Below, one piece after another: positions 29,310 through 37,940 of a DNA stretch of 47,810 nt. How positions within the stretch are numbered: the stretch's first letter is position 1; each line of letters begins with the position of its first letter. The stretch comes from Bradyrhizobium sp. NAS80.1 (GTDB taxonomy: Bacteria > Pseudomonadota > Alphaproteobacteria > Rhizobiales > Xanthobacteraceae), in the NCBI RefSeq assembly GCF_001908205.1, contig NZ_LGHL01000079.1, positions 1 to 47,810 of the forward strand, in the 5' to 3' direction. The notes under the pieces were generated by a model. It saw nothing but the letters and a program-made list of their open reading frames with translations, did not search any database and was not told where the DNA came from. The position numbers and the translations under genes were made by a program.

Positions 29310-30568
29310 CCGGTACCGTCAGTGTTCAACCTTCGCCTCCAAAATTGGTGTGCAGCATGCAGGCCCGCGAACCACGGGCGCGGTCCGATCGATCGCCCTG
29401 CGGAAGCTTCCCGCCTACTCATAAGCAAAAAGCCGCAGCCATGATGCCGCAGCGCCTTCCTGACCTTCGGGTTGGTTGCGCAAAGAACGAAGCTGCGATG
29501 CACCCGCCGCTGGTAACCGTAGGCGAGAAGTATCTGGCCGAGGAAGGCGGCGTCGAGGAACGTGACGCCATCGAGATCTACGGTGATGTTGCTTTTATTG
29601 TGCGTGGCGGCCGTCAGCGCAGCCCGCAACGGCGCGAGATTGTCCTTAGTCCACGCACCCGAACATGCCAGAAGGTCCTCAGAGCCCCGATGCGAATGTT
29701 GCAGGCGTGCCGCCGATAGCTGTGCCGGCGACGGCTGATGAAGCGCCCGCGCCATCATGCACGGCAAAATCTCGCGAATGAGCACGGAGAGCAGGGTGGC
29801 GAGATCGAGCGCGTATCGAACATAGAGCTTCGGCTCTTCCTTGATACGCCATAGCCATTCGAGCCCGTAGCGTCGAAAATGAGAAGGTGCGCGCCGTACT
29901 GTTCCTGCGACGAAGTTGATCGTAGCTCCCAGATTGCAAATGATCGGCGCCGAGAGCAGATGCTCATTGTGACTAAGCCACAACAGCCCCTTCCGCGCGC
30001 CGACAGATACCACCAGGAGGTCGGGGTCAGTCTTGTTGATGGAGTCGAGGATGGCAGGGGTGCTCATCGACTCAACGGAGCCAAAGCCCGGCGCGCATAG
30101 CCCGGCGCACTGCAAACCAGATCGGATATCGCCGAGATGTTCCTGTACACGCCGCCCGACTTCGTCAGTCGCGCCGAAGAAGAAGGCGCTGACACTTCTA
30201 CTCGTTTGATGCATCAGGGTATCAAACAGGTCGCATCCACAAACCCGATTTCGGACCGGTATACCAAGCGCTCGCGCCAGACAGACGAGCGGCAATCCAT
30301 CGAAGATGGAGAGATCATTGGCAAGCACCGCATCTCTAAACTCGGGATCGGCGCGGATGAGTCGCAAGAAGTCCGCATTCGGCGTGACGATGCTGCAACG
30401 CTGCGAACCGTCGATGCTTGCCATTGTCAACTGCCGCGCTTCGTCAAGCGTCACGACGTCACACAGCAGACCCTGGATGCAAACAGCAGGTCGTGAGAAA
30501 TTGGGAACCACCGGCTTCAGCGAGCGTCGAAGAACAGTGCTCGGATGTGCCTGCATAGAAAGTGACAT
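29285..30568 (-). CDS. WecG/TagA/CpsF (GT26) glycosyltransferase fused to a C-terminal STAS-like domain
   Basis: 427 residues from the ATG at 30568, which has a GGAGAGGG site directly upstream. Residues about 25-270 are a GT26 domain: CSIVTPNADFLRLIRADPEF, SIFDGLPLVCLARALGIPV, FFFGATDEVGRRVQEHLG, DLLVVSVGARKGLLW, and ICNLGATINFVAGTVRRAPS with GLEWLWRIKEEPKL. The family adds UDP-activated sugar to lipid-linked intermediates. Residues about 310-395 (LAPLRAALTAATHNKSNITV, DLDGVTFLDAAFLGQILLAY, RSFVLCATNPKVRKALRHHG) have the STAS/anti-sigma-antagonist pattern. The fusion suggests the transferase is regulated by or tethered to a partner. It lies just upstream of the membrane GT2. Confidence 0.85.
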   Translation of the reverse strand: MSLSMQAHPSTVLRRSLKPVVPNFSRPAVCIQGLLCDVVTLDEARQLTMASIDGSQRCSIVTPNADFLRLIRADPEFRDAVLANDLSIFDGLPLVCLARALGIPVRNRVCGCDLFDTLMHQTSRSVSAFFFGATDEVGRRVQEHLGDIRSGLQCAGLCAPGFGSVESMSTPAILDSINKTDPDLLVVSVGARKGLLWLSHNEHLLSAPIICNLGATINFVAGTVRRAPSHFRRYGLEWLWRIKEEPKLYVRYALDLATLLSVLIREILPCMMARALHQPSPAQLSAARLQHSHRGSEDLLACSGAWTKDNLAPLRAALTAATHNKSNITVDLDGVTFLDAAFLGQILLAYGYQRRVHRSFVLCATNPKVRKALRHHGCGFLLMSRREASAGRSIGPRPWFAGLHAAHQFWRRRLNTDGTGWLHFHRH

Positions 30569-31050
30569 CGTCCCTCTCCATCTTAACCTTGGCCATCGAT
30601 CAAATCGCGAGAGGTGACGTGCGGGACCAAGCAAACGTCTTTCGAGCACCGCTACGCGCGAATTGGATGTGGAGTGTATTCAGCGTGGACTGACGAAAGC
30701 CATCCTCTTGCGGGATGGACGAGCCCTCGCATGCTGAGTAGTTCGAAACGGTTTTGTGGATAGCTCTCGCTGGGTCCGAACCGGTGTACTTGATCGGGCG
30801 CCCGGGCACTCAATCGCATTTCTAGTGTGAGATCTTCAGGAGCGATTTTGGTCAGCACCTCACCTCGCGGGGAGGATCCAGACGGACTAGTTACTCTGGA
30901 GTGATTGCAGCTACGTTGTAGCTTTCGGCATGATCGCTACTGTCGCATCCGTTGCGAGGACGGAATTTCCTTGCGAGACTCGGGCTCGAGCGCCAGTGAA
31001 TAAAGGTCTCGGGACCCCGTAATGCGCGCGGAACGCGGGGACTGGTCGCA
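30569..31050. promoter_or_regulatory. divergent intergenic region between GT26-STAS and Wzc-like genes
   Basis: 482 bp without a convincing gene. It must hold promoters for both flanking units. It contains the shared motif ACGGACTAGTTACT (from 30882) and a small perfect hairpin AGCTAC-GTT-GTAGCT at 30909-30923. No clear sigma-70 promoter is seen. Confidence 0.45.
30883..30892. promoter_or_regulatory. CGGACTAGT motif copy 1
   Basis: ACGGACTAGT core at about 30883-30892, in the divergent region between the GT26-STAS and Wzc-like genes. It matches the core of the sites at 36690 and 39194. Likely a binding site for a shared regulator; the factor is unknown. Confidence 0.4.
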
Positions 31051-32709
31051 ATGCTTGATATGGCGAATAGACGGCGCCCGTCCGTCACGCTTCCTGCAGA
31101 TGACCCATCCACGCCATCGGAGGCGTGGCGCGATGGCATGGGCCTGAGCACATTCCTGATGAAGGTGCGGCAGCGCAAGCGGATGATCCGTCGCTCGATG
31201 CTCATTGCCGCGGCCGTGGGATCATTGGTGGGGCTCGGCTACAGCCTCGTCAGGAGCCAAGCCTTCAGCGCTTCTTCCGAACTACTCATTTCGAACACGA
31301 CATTGCAGTTGTCCGGCCCGGATGCCGTGGTGACGCAGATCCTGGTCGAAAATTCGCTGATCCAGAGCGCAATCGAAATATTGAGATCAAACAGCGTGCT
31401 TGACCGGGTCATCGACCGAGTTGGACTCGACGTCATCGAGCGCATTCTCCCGAAAGGCTTCTCAGAACGTGTGCTGGGCAGGATGGGTCTTGATCCCACT
31501 GACCGGCCCTTGTCGAACTCGATGCAAGCGTCCGGACAGGAGAGGGCGGATGCGGACAGAAGGCGCTCGGCGATACGAAACCTCAGGTCGAACACGCTGA
31601 TTGCACGCGTTGGCGCAAGCCAGATCATTTCGATTCGTAGCAGAGCGCTCGCAGCCGGAGATGCTGCCCAGCTAACCAATGAGATCGCCAGCGCATTCGT
31701 TGAGGTTCAGAACGACACGAATGCGGTTGTCACCACAAGTGCCGCTCTGCGAGAGCGAATCAAGGTGCTGGGTCCGACGGCCCGGATTATCAGCGAAGCG
31801 TTTCCGCCCCCCTCCAGGGATGGACTGGGGGAGCCGTTGATACTTATCCTTGGAGCCGGCGCCGGCGGGATGCTGGGACTGGGCGCAGGACTGGCCATCA
31901 CCTTCCTGAATCGACGCTTGCGGAGCTCGAGCCAACTCGTCGCGCTCACGTCAGCCGAGTGCTTCGGATATGTGCCGCAAGTGGTGAGGACGAAGAGCAA
32001 CACTGGCAGCGATGTCAAAAAAGCCTGGACGTTGCAAAACATAGTGCTCCGGCGCGCGCGCTCGGCGGTCCTTGAACAGTCTGAAAGGCCCCCCCGATTT
32101 GTCGGCGTAACATCCTGTCAAGACGGAGAGGGAAAGACGACGGTTGCTGCGGAATTCGCGAAGCTGATCTCTCGCGACGGGCAGCGGGTCCTCTTTGTCG
32201 ACGCCTCCCGATGTTGCCCGCACATCCCCGGACCTCAAGACCGTTCGGAAGCGGCAGGTCTTCAGGAATTGCTTCGAGGAGAAGTTGCTGCGAGCGAGGT
32301 TATCCGGGCACAGGTCGGCTCCAATCTCGATTTCATGCCGTCAGGCAGAGCGCTCACCAGCCCCGATTTGCTGTGGGGCAATCTCGTCAGCGCTATCACT
32401 GGCGAGCGCGACCAGTCGTACGAATGGATCATCCTCGACTTGCCTTCCCTTGTATCCGCGGTGGAAGTTCGCTCGGCGGGACAGATTCTTGACGATCTGC
32501 TGATCGTCGTGGAATGGGGCCGCACATCGGAAGGCCAGATGGAGCGAGGGCTGGAGGCGTTGGGGTCCATGCGGCACAAGGTCAGAGGCGCCGTGATCAA
32601 CAAGACTCCCTGGAGTTCGCTCGATGCCGAAACGTTGGCCCAGACGCGATCGTTCGTTCCCGTTCGACAGGAACCGGGCCACATAACTCGGAAGGGCGAG
32701 CCATTATGA
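31051..32709 (+). CDS. Wzc/ExoP-like polysaccharide chain-length and ATPase protein, short form
   Basis: 552 residues. A first transmembrane helix (about 49-67) and a second (about 262-285, LILILGAGAGGMLGLGAGLA) bracket a Wzz-type periplasmic domain of only about 195 residues, roughly half that of Wzc. A cytosolic ATPase domain follows: Walker A in TSCQDGEGKTTVAAEFAKLI, a weak Walker A' (VLFVDASRCC, lacking the usual DxD), and Walker B-like WIILDLPSL. There is no Tyr-rich C-terminal tail. It would control polymer length and export with the ExoF-like protein encoded next (4-bp ATGA overlap). Kinase activity is doubtful. Its start at 31051 gives MLDMANRRRPSV; no strong ribosome site decides it. 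Confidence 0.87.
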   Translation: MLDMANRRRPSVTLPADDPSTPSEAWRDGMGLSTFLMKVRQRKRMIRRSMLIAAAVGSLVGLGYSLVRSQAFSASSELLISNTTLQLSGPDAVVTQILVENSLIQSAIEILRSNSVLDRVIDRVGLDVIERILPKGFSERVLGRMGLDPTDRPLSNSMQASGQERADADRRRSAIRNLRSNTLIARVGASQIISIRSRALAAGDAAQLTNEIASAFVEVQNDTNAVVTTSAALRERIKVLGPTARIISEAFPPPSRDGLGEPLILILGAGAGGMLGLGAGLAITFLNRRLRSSSQLVALTSAECFGYVPQVVRTKSNTGSDVKKAWTLQNIVLRRARSAVLEQSERPPRFVGVTSCQDGEGKTTVAAEFAKLISRDGQRVLFVDASRCCPHIPGPQDRSEAAGLQELLRGEVAASEVIRAQVGSNLDFMPSGRALTSPDLLWGNLVSAITGERDQSYEWIILDLPSLVSAVEVRSAGQILDDLLIVVEWGRTSEGQMERGLEALGSMRHKVRGAVINKTPWSSLDAETLAQTRSFVPVRQEPGHITRKGEPL

Positions 32710-33983
32710 TGAAACGAAGATGGACTGAGGTTGCCTTCGCTGTCGGTACCGCGCTGCTGCTCAGCACGGCCGCGGTTGACGCGGAGGATTACAGGCTCGG
32801 CATCTCAGACCGGCTTAAGGTGAAGGTGCAGGAATGGCCGGACCTGAATGGCGAGTATGCCGTCACTCCGGACGGAGTTGTGTCATTGCCTCTGATAGGC
32901 AATATCAGCGTGACTGGCCTGCGCCTGAATGATTTGACGGAGGAAATCTCCAATCGGCTCGCGCGACGTTCTGAAGGCGCGGAGCGACCGCTCGCCGCGG
33001 CCGAGATCGTTCAGTATCGCCCGTTTTCCATTGTCGGAGACGTCCAGCGACCAGGAGAGTACCCGTATCGACCAGGACTCACGGTCCTGCAGGCAATTTC
33101 AATCGCTGGCGGATACTATCGAGCCGAACTCGGTCTTTTCCGGCTCGATCGCGATGTCGCAATCGCAAGGGGCGAGATCCGGACTCTGTCCATGAAGCAG
33201 ACCCGACTTATAGCGCGCGCAGCGCGTCTAACGGCCCAGCTTGCCGCGCGCAAGGACATTCCCCTGCCGTCGGAATTCAACGACCAGAAGGATAATTCCG
33301 TCATTCTGGCCATTATGGAAAGTGAGCAGGCTACGCTCGCTCTGGCAAACGAAACCGCGAATTCAGAGAAGGTGGCGCTCGACGAAATCAAGTCGCTGTA
33401 TCAGCGCGAGATTGCTTCGTTGCGGGGGCAAATCGACGCCCTTTCGCAAGAGGACGCCACCATTCAGCAGCAGCTGAAGGATATGCGCTCACTCTCGGCT
33501 CGGGGCCTCGCCCTCATGCCGACCCTGTTCAACCTGGAACGAGCGGCCGCACAAATCGCGAATGAGCAGATGAACATGAAAACGGCGATCGTGAGAGCTG
33601 AGGAAAATACCACACTTGCCGAACAACGGCTCCGAGAACGCGACCTCGAGAGGGACCGGTCGAACACGCGCGATCTGCAACAGACGAAGGAAGAACTCGC
33701 CGAGGTTCGGGCACGCCTCAAGACGGCGGTAGACCTCCTAGCCGAGGCAGAGATCAGCGCGCCGGCGGAAGCGCGCGAGCGCCTGGCCGGTCAAGCTCAA
33801 CGGCCCGACGTCACGCTGGTTCGGAGAGACGGTGATACAACACGCGAATTTGTGGCGGACGAAACGACCCTTGTCCTGCCCAATGATGTAGTCAAGATTC
33901 CGAGGATCCCCCTCAAGGGGTACGATTCCAGGAACTCGACCAATCTGTCGCGGGCTGACAATCCAGAAGAACAAATAAGATAA
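32706..33983 (+). CDS. ExoF-like polysaccharide export protein with long coiled coil
   Basis: 425 residues. A signal peptide (about 1-24, ending STAAVDAE) is followed by a polysaccharide-export (Poly_export) domain (DYRLGISDRLKVKVQEWPDL, DGVVSLPLIGNISVTGL) and an SLBB-like stretch (PFSIVGDVQRPGEYPYRPGL, VLQAISIAGGYY). From about 155 to 375 there is a long two-armed coiled coil (rich in Glu, Gln and Arg; for example LRGQIDALSQEDATIQQQLK), then a short beta tail (DVTLVRRDGDT). This is the ExoF plan of Sinorhizobium: an OPX-like protein whose hairpin supplies the periplasmic reach that the short Wzc-like partner lacks. The start is the first ATG of ATGATG at 32706. Confidence 0.88.
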   Translation: MMKRRWTEVAFAVGTALLLSTAAVDAEDYRLGISDRLKVKVQEWPDLNGEYAVTPDGVVSLPLIGNISVTGLRLNDLTEEISNRLARRSEGAERPLAAAEIVQYRPFSIVGDVQRPGEYPYRPGLTVLQAISIAGGYYRAELGLFRLDRDVAIARGEIRTLSMKQTRLIARAARLTAQLAARKDIPLPSEFNDQKDNSVILAIMESEQATLALANETANSEKVALDEIKSLYQREIASLRGQIDALSQEDATIQQQLKDMRSLSARGLALMPTLFNLERAAAQIANEQMNMKTAIVRAEENTTLAEQRLRERDLERDRSNTRDLQQTKEELAEVRARLKTAVDLLAEAEISAPAEARERLAGQAQRPDVTLVRRDGDTTREFVADETTLVLPNDVVKIPRIPLKGYDSRNSTNLSRADNPEEQIR

Positions 33984-34031
33984 CGCACGGGCCTAAGGCG
34001 CCGCTGGCCAAGAGCAACCGCGAGATCCGAG

Positions 34032-35102
34032 TCAAGTCCCCACGACATTTTGAGCACGTCCAACCGCGCGGCCGCTCTTCATACGCATGGAGCGAACCCA
34101 GCCTCGTGTCCTCTGTATCCAGAAGCGCTCCCAATAGAAGGTGGACAGGTGAGCTACGATCAAGGTGAAGGCAATCCCTAGCGGCCTCTTGAGGAGATAT
34201 CGCTCCCAGATGGTCCCTGCGTTCCACCATCCATTGGCTGTCAGCGGATGAATGATGTAAAGGGCATACGAGGTCGCTGCAAGGTAGCGAAGCACTCGGC
34301 TGCCAAGCAGCGCGACCAGTCGATTCGATGGCTGGGAGATCGTTGCCCAGAGCAAAAGGGCTGCTGCATACGGGCGAAAGTATTGCAGCCAAGCGCTATC
34401 CGGGTGCGACGTCAGCGCCCAGACGCCGGCCGCCACTATCCAAATGAAACAGGCGATGGTGGGATGGCGGAAATGACTGACGGGCAAGGTGGCAACGCAG
34501 GCGCCTGCGAGAATTTCGTCCATGCGAAGGTGAGTTGGTATATCTATGTAGACGCCGCCGGCAATGCGTATGACGGTGATCGCAGCACAGAGTGGCCACA
34601 CGAGCAAGAGAGTCCGTCGGCCTCCAAGTACGACGAGTAGTGTCACGAGTATATAGAAATGAACCTCGACGCACAGCGACCAGAGATGCGCCGTCACCGG
34701 CAGCATTTGATCTTCCCTGTAATTGACGATGAACCCAAGATGGAAGAGTAGTGCTCTTCCGCTCAATCCAAAAATGAAGAAGACCAACAGGATGTACAGA
34801 TATGAAAGCGGGAGGATCCGGGCGAGCCGTTTTACGACAAATTCCAGGGTTGCGGTGGACCGTAGCGTGCTGACGATCAGATAGCCTGAAAGAGTGAAGA
34901 ACAGGCTCATTCCCATGGGCCCAGCCGTAGAGTTCAGGTGAAGAGCTTTGGGGCCCAACGGAAGCAGGTGAGTGGCCAGTACGAGTAGGATGCTGATTGC
35001 GCGTAGCCCGTCGAGCGCTGGGCTGTGCGCTCGCCGTTCACCTTCACGCGCGTCCAGCCCCTGTGGCTCCATGTCATCGAACGGCGGCGCTGGTTGTTTC
35101 AT
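34032..35102 (-). CDS. family 3 membrane acyltransferase
   Basis: 356 residues with about ten hydrophobic segments. The family's two key motifs are visible: a catalytic His region in the first helix (LDGLRAISILLVLATH) and the later VTAHLWSLCVEVHFYILVTL (H-x-W-S-L-x-x-E). NRLVALLGSRVLRYLAATSY with YALYIIHPLT forms the last conserved block. It would transfer an acetyl or succinyl group to a sugar of the exopolysaccharide at the inner membrane. Its start overlaps the stop of the flippase gene (ATGA at 35099-35102), so the two are coupled. Confidence 0.9.
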   Translation of the reverse strand: MKQPAPPFDDMEPQGLDAREGERRAHSPALDGLRAISILLVLATHLLPLGPKALHLNSTAGPMGMSLFFTLSGYLIVSTLRSTATLEFVVKRLARILPLSYLYILLVFFIFGLSGRALLFHLGFIVNYREDQMLPVTAHLWSLCVEVHFYILVTLLVVLGGRRTLLLVWPLCAAITVIRIAGGVYIDIPTHLRMDEILAGACVATLPVSHFRHPTIACFIWIVAAGVWALTSHPDSAWLQYFRPYAAALLLWATISQPSNRLVALLGSRVLRYLAATSYALYIIHPLTANGWWNAGTIWERYLLKRPLGIAFTLIVAHLSTFYWERFWIQRTRGWVRSMRMKSGRAVGRAQNVVGT

Positions 35103-36616
35103 ATGATCGGAGCTCTACGCCGACGTACATGTTCATCGGCTTCTTTGGCTGCAACCGAGAATCGAGAAGGAGAAAGACGCAATGTGGGCGAAAGTTTCTC
35201 GAGCACGGCGCTGATGTGAAACGACAGTTCATGTCGAAGAATGATAGCCGCGGCCATCCAGACTAGGGCGGAGAGCGCGCCCGACGCGACGAATCCAATC
35301 ATGATCGCGACGGGCTGGTCTGGCATCAGGACCCGCATTGCCATCGAACCGGGAATGACGACCAGAGCAAGCCCGAGGCTTCGGCGCCAGGCCTGGAACA
35401 GCCCATTGGGCGCGGCGCCCGTTGCGGATATGACGGCCCCAAAATAGCAGATGGCTGAAAAGGCACCGCTTGCAACGAGGCTCCAGACGGCTGCGCTGGT
35501 GCTGAACATCAGACCGATCGCAAGTGCGGCGGCCGTAAAGGCGAAGCTCGCGAACTCGCAGGCGAACAGAGCTCGCTCACGCCGCTTCACGATCAAGACA
35601 TCGTAGTGGGCGGCGACCGTCAACGTAAGTGCGTGAGCGATCGCGATCGGCACCATCATTGTGCCCGTGACGCTCCACGCCTTGCCGTAGATCGAGGTGA
35701 CGAGCGGCTCGGCCCATATCGCCAGCACAGCGTAGGCCGGCCAGGCTAGTCCGGTAATGATCTCAATGAAGCGCCGGTACATCGGGGCAACACTGGCGCC
35801 CGTCGCTTCGAGTTGCCCAAAACTCGGAAGCAGGGGCCGCCCGATGCCGAACACAAGACTATTGCGAATAAACGAAACCAAATTCTGTGCACGGGAAAAC
35901 AGGGCGACATCGGCGGGGCCCGAGATCCGGCCAATCATCAGTTCCGGTGCCGACGAAGATGTGCTGGCGACCACGATCATCGCCGAGGTCCAGCCCCCAA
36001 AGGCGAGCAGGCGCCGCGTGCCAGCCAGAGTTGGCCGCAGCCGTAACGTCTCTGGTTCATAGGCAATGGTCATCATTGCTGTAACGATAGCCCCTGCGAA
36101 ATAGCCCCAAGCCAAGGCCACGGCTCCGTAGCCGCGGGCAGCGATGACGATTGAAGCCAGGCTCTGCGCCACGGCCGCTCCAAGACCGATCGCCAGTAGC
36201 GAATCGAATCGCATGCCGCGCGTCAGGCGAACAGTTCCGGGGAAGGCAACGGCAGGCGCCAACTGAGCAAACGCGACTATTCGCAAGGCTGAACCTAGGA
36301 CCGGGTCGTCATAGAACTGCGAAAGAGCAAAGCTCAGGCCGATGCATCCGATACTAACACACCCGGTAATCGCGAGGCTCAAGCCGTATCCCGCTCTCAA
36401 GAGCCCAGTGTCGAGTTCTGGCGCGCTGATCACGTAGGATCCGACGGCAGTATCCTTCAGCGCAATGAATATGTTCGCGGCCGCGATTGCCACCGCGTAT
36501 GAACCGACCTGCGTCGGTGTAAGCAGATGTGCAATGACGACCCCGGTTGCAAAGAGCACGAGTAGCGTGGCGTTCTGCTGCAGCGCCGAGATCAGCATCG
36601 CATTGCGCAGGCGCAT
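35099..36616 (-). CDS. Wzx-like polysaccharide flippase (MOP superfamily)
   Basis: 505 residues with 12 or more predicted transmembrane segments from residue 7 to 480 (for example NATLLVLFATGVVIAHLLTP, GGWTSAMIVVASTSSSAPEL, GLAWPAYAVLAIWAEPLVTS). The sequence pattern at LMIGRISGPADVALFSRAQN, with the N-terminal HLLTPTQVGSYAVA, is that of the MATE/Wzx oligosaccharide flippases. It would move lipid-linked repeat units to the periplasmic face for the Wzy-like polymerase encoded at 43.6 kb. It is transcribed towards the acyltransferase as a two-gene unit whose promoter lies in the 223 bp upstream, where a CGGACTAGT site occurs. Confidence 0.88.
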   Translation of the reverse strand: MRLRNAMLISALQQNATLLVLFATGVVIAHLLTPTQVGSYAVAIAAANIFIALKDTAVGSYVISAPELDTGLLRAGYGLSLAITGCVSIGCIGLSFALSQFYDDPVLGSALRIVAFAQLAPAVAFPGTVRLTRGMRFDSLLAIGLGAAVAQSLASIVIAARGYGAVALAWGYFAGAIVTAMMTIAYEPETLRLRPTLAGTRRLLAFGGWTSAMIVVASTSSSAPELMIGRISGPADVALFSRAQNLVSFIRNSLVFGIGRPLLPSFGQLEATGASVAPMYRRFIEIITGLAWPAYAVLAIWAEPLVTSIYGKAWSVTGTMMVPIAIAHALTLTVAAHYDVLIVKRRERALFACEFASFAFTAAALAIGLMFSTSAAVWSLVASGAFSAICYFGAVISATGAAPNGLFQAWRRSLGLALVVIPGSMAMRVLMPDQPVAIMIGFVASGALSALVWMAAAIILRHELSFHISAVLEKLSPTLRLSPSRFSVAAKEADEHVRRRRAPII

Positions 36617-36839
36617 GAACGGGTCTTCCGCGTGTGTCCGGCGATGGTCGGAGCGTAAGCAAGACTGGCGGGCCGAGTAAAATAGCTATCCGGACTAGTT
36701 CTTAATCTCAGCGAAGCAGTCGCGGATCTGATGATTGACGCAGAGCGAATGGCGGAAGGCGGATGCGATGATCGCCGTTTCGTTTCAAACGGTTGAGGCG
36801 ACATGTCCGGGACATGACGCCTCTTCCCAAGCCTAACCC
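36617..36839 (-). promoter_or_regulatory. promoter region of the flippase-acyltransferase unit
   Basis: 223 bp between two minus-strand genes. It contains the TCCGGACTAGTTCTTA motif (36689-36704), 73 bp from the flippase start. I see no other gene. The stop of the upstream methyltransferase gene bounds it. Confidence 0.4.
36689..36700. promoter_or_regulatory. CGGACTAGT motif copy 2
   Basis: ATCCGGACTAGTT from about 36688, about 75 bp upstream of the flippase start codon. It has the same left half (ATCCGGACTAGT) as the full palindrome at 39194. A regulator-binding role is inferred from recurrence and position. Confidence 0.45.
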
Positions 36840-37907
36840 TTAGCGTTCTATATTTGGAGGTGCGCGGGGAGATAGTGAGAACAACGCAATGAGCGACGGA
36901 TCTATGCCATAGCGTTGCAGTATGCCGTCAGGGTATCGCGGTTCCCGGATGACGGCGATATACCCATGGCGCTCAAAAATCAGCTCCATGTCCTCGCCCC
37001 GGTTTGTGAGGCAACGTTGGCTCGCGGCATCGACATGGTTAGGAATGACCAAAAGCTGCTTCACCTTGTTTGCTGCGAGACGCTCCACCCACCAATCAAT
37101 GGCCACCAAGCTGCATTCCGAAAAGCTATGGATATTGATTGCGAGATCAATCGGAGTGCTGGCAATAAACGTTTCAAACTCATCGAGTGGTATGATGGAG
37201 ACTCGTTCCGCGACGCGAAACTTCAAATAGAACTCCGAAACAAAGGTGGATTCGGCAATCGCATCGGTGGCATATATGTTGACGGTGTCCTGCGTAACGA
37301 GAGACAGTCGGTGCGGTAGCCGACCATATCCAGCACCGATATCAAGAATGTTGGTGCGCGTGTTGGCGAGAGGTAGATGCGTACGGACAAAATCGATCTC
37401 TCGTACTGAATCCAGCAGATCTCGGGAAACGTTCCGGCCATCGATTCTGAAGACATGGGCGCCGAACAAGCCGTCCTCATCGAGTAGAGTTAGTAGGTCG
37501 TCGGCACCACTTGCCTTAAGGGCGTAGTAGCTCGCAGCGTAAGCGAGCTCGTTAAAGCGGGTTCCTCGAGGTTCCTGCCAAACAAACGCATTGTCTCTTC
37601 GGAAGTACGCGATATCCGCGGCGGCTAGGATGCCATCTTCCCAGATCGCTGGCGTCGTGACCCGTGCGTCACACTTTCCGTATCGTTCCTTAAGTTCTAT
37701 CAGGCGGGGATTGTCGGGCCGCAGATAAGCCTCTGCCGATGGCGGCAAGTTCGTCGTCTGGCATGATCCACCGGGCTGATGTAACTGCCAAGGATAAAGA
37801 TCTCGCTCTCTAATGAGTCGTATTCCAAGCGTCTCGCCGGCCGCATCGTTCACTTTCCTCAGAATGTGTCTGATCATAACGGCACCACGGAACGGCGACG
37901 TGCGCAT
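36840..37907 (-). CDS. putative sugar O-methyltransferase
   Basis: 355 residues. A class I SAM-binding motif is visible at about 197-210 (ILDIGAGYGRLPHRLSLV), followed by NIYATDAIAESTFVSEFYLK and, further on, PIDLAINIHSFSECSLVAID. The surrounding pattern (YRR/ELAYAASYYAL before the motif, WWVERLAANKVKQLLVIPNH after) is that of the 'putative sugar O-methyltransferase' family found in O-antigen and exopolysaccharide loci. It would methylate a hydroxyl of a nucleotide-linked or lipid-linked sugar. A GGAG site 5 bp upstream supports the start at 37907; a start at 37877 (MIRHILRKV) is also possible. Confidence 0.82.
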   Translation of the reverse strand: MRTSPFRGAVMIRHILRKVNDAAGETLGIRLIRERDLYPWQLHQPGGSCQTTNLPPSAEAYLRPDNPRLIELKERYGKCDARVTTPAIWEDGILAAADIAYFRRDNAFVWQEPRGTRFNELAYAASYYALKASGADDLLTLLDEDGLFGAHVFRIDGRNVSRDLLDSVREIDFVRTHLPLANTRTNILDIGAGYGRLPHRLSLVTQDTVNIYATDAIAESTFVSEFYLKFRVAERVSIIPLDEFETFIASTPIDLAINIHSFSECSLVAIDWWVERLAANKVKQLLVIPNHVDAASQRCLTNRGEDMELIFERHGYIAVIREPRYPDGILQRYGIDPSLIALFSLSPRAPPNIER

Positions 37908-37940
37908 CCATGCTCCCGCTCCGTCACAGGAGGACGGAGC

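Noticed and set aside
32088..32094. C7 run in the Wzc-like gene as a possible frameshift
   Set aside because: The reading ERPPRFVGVTS continues normally into the ATPase domain.
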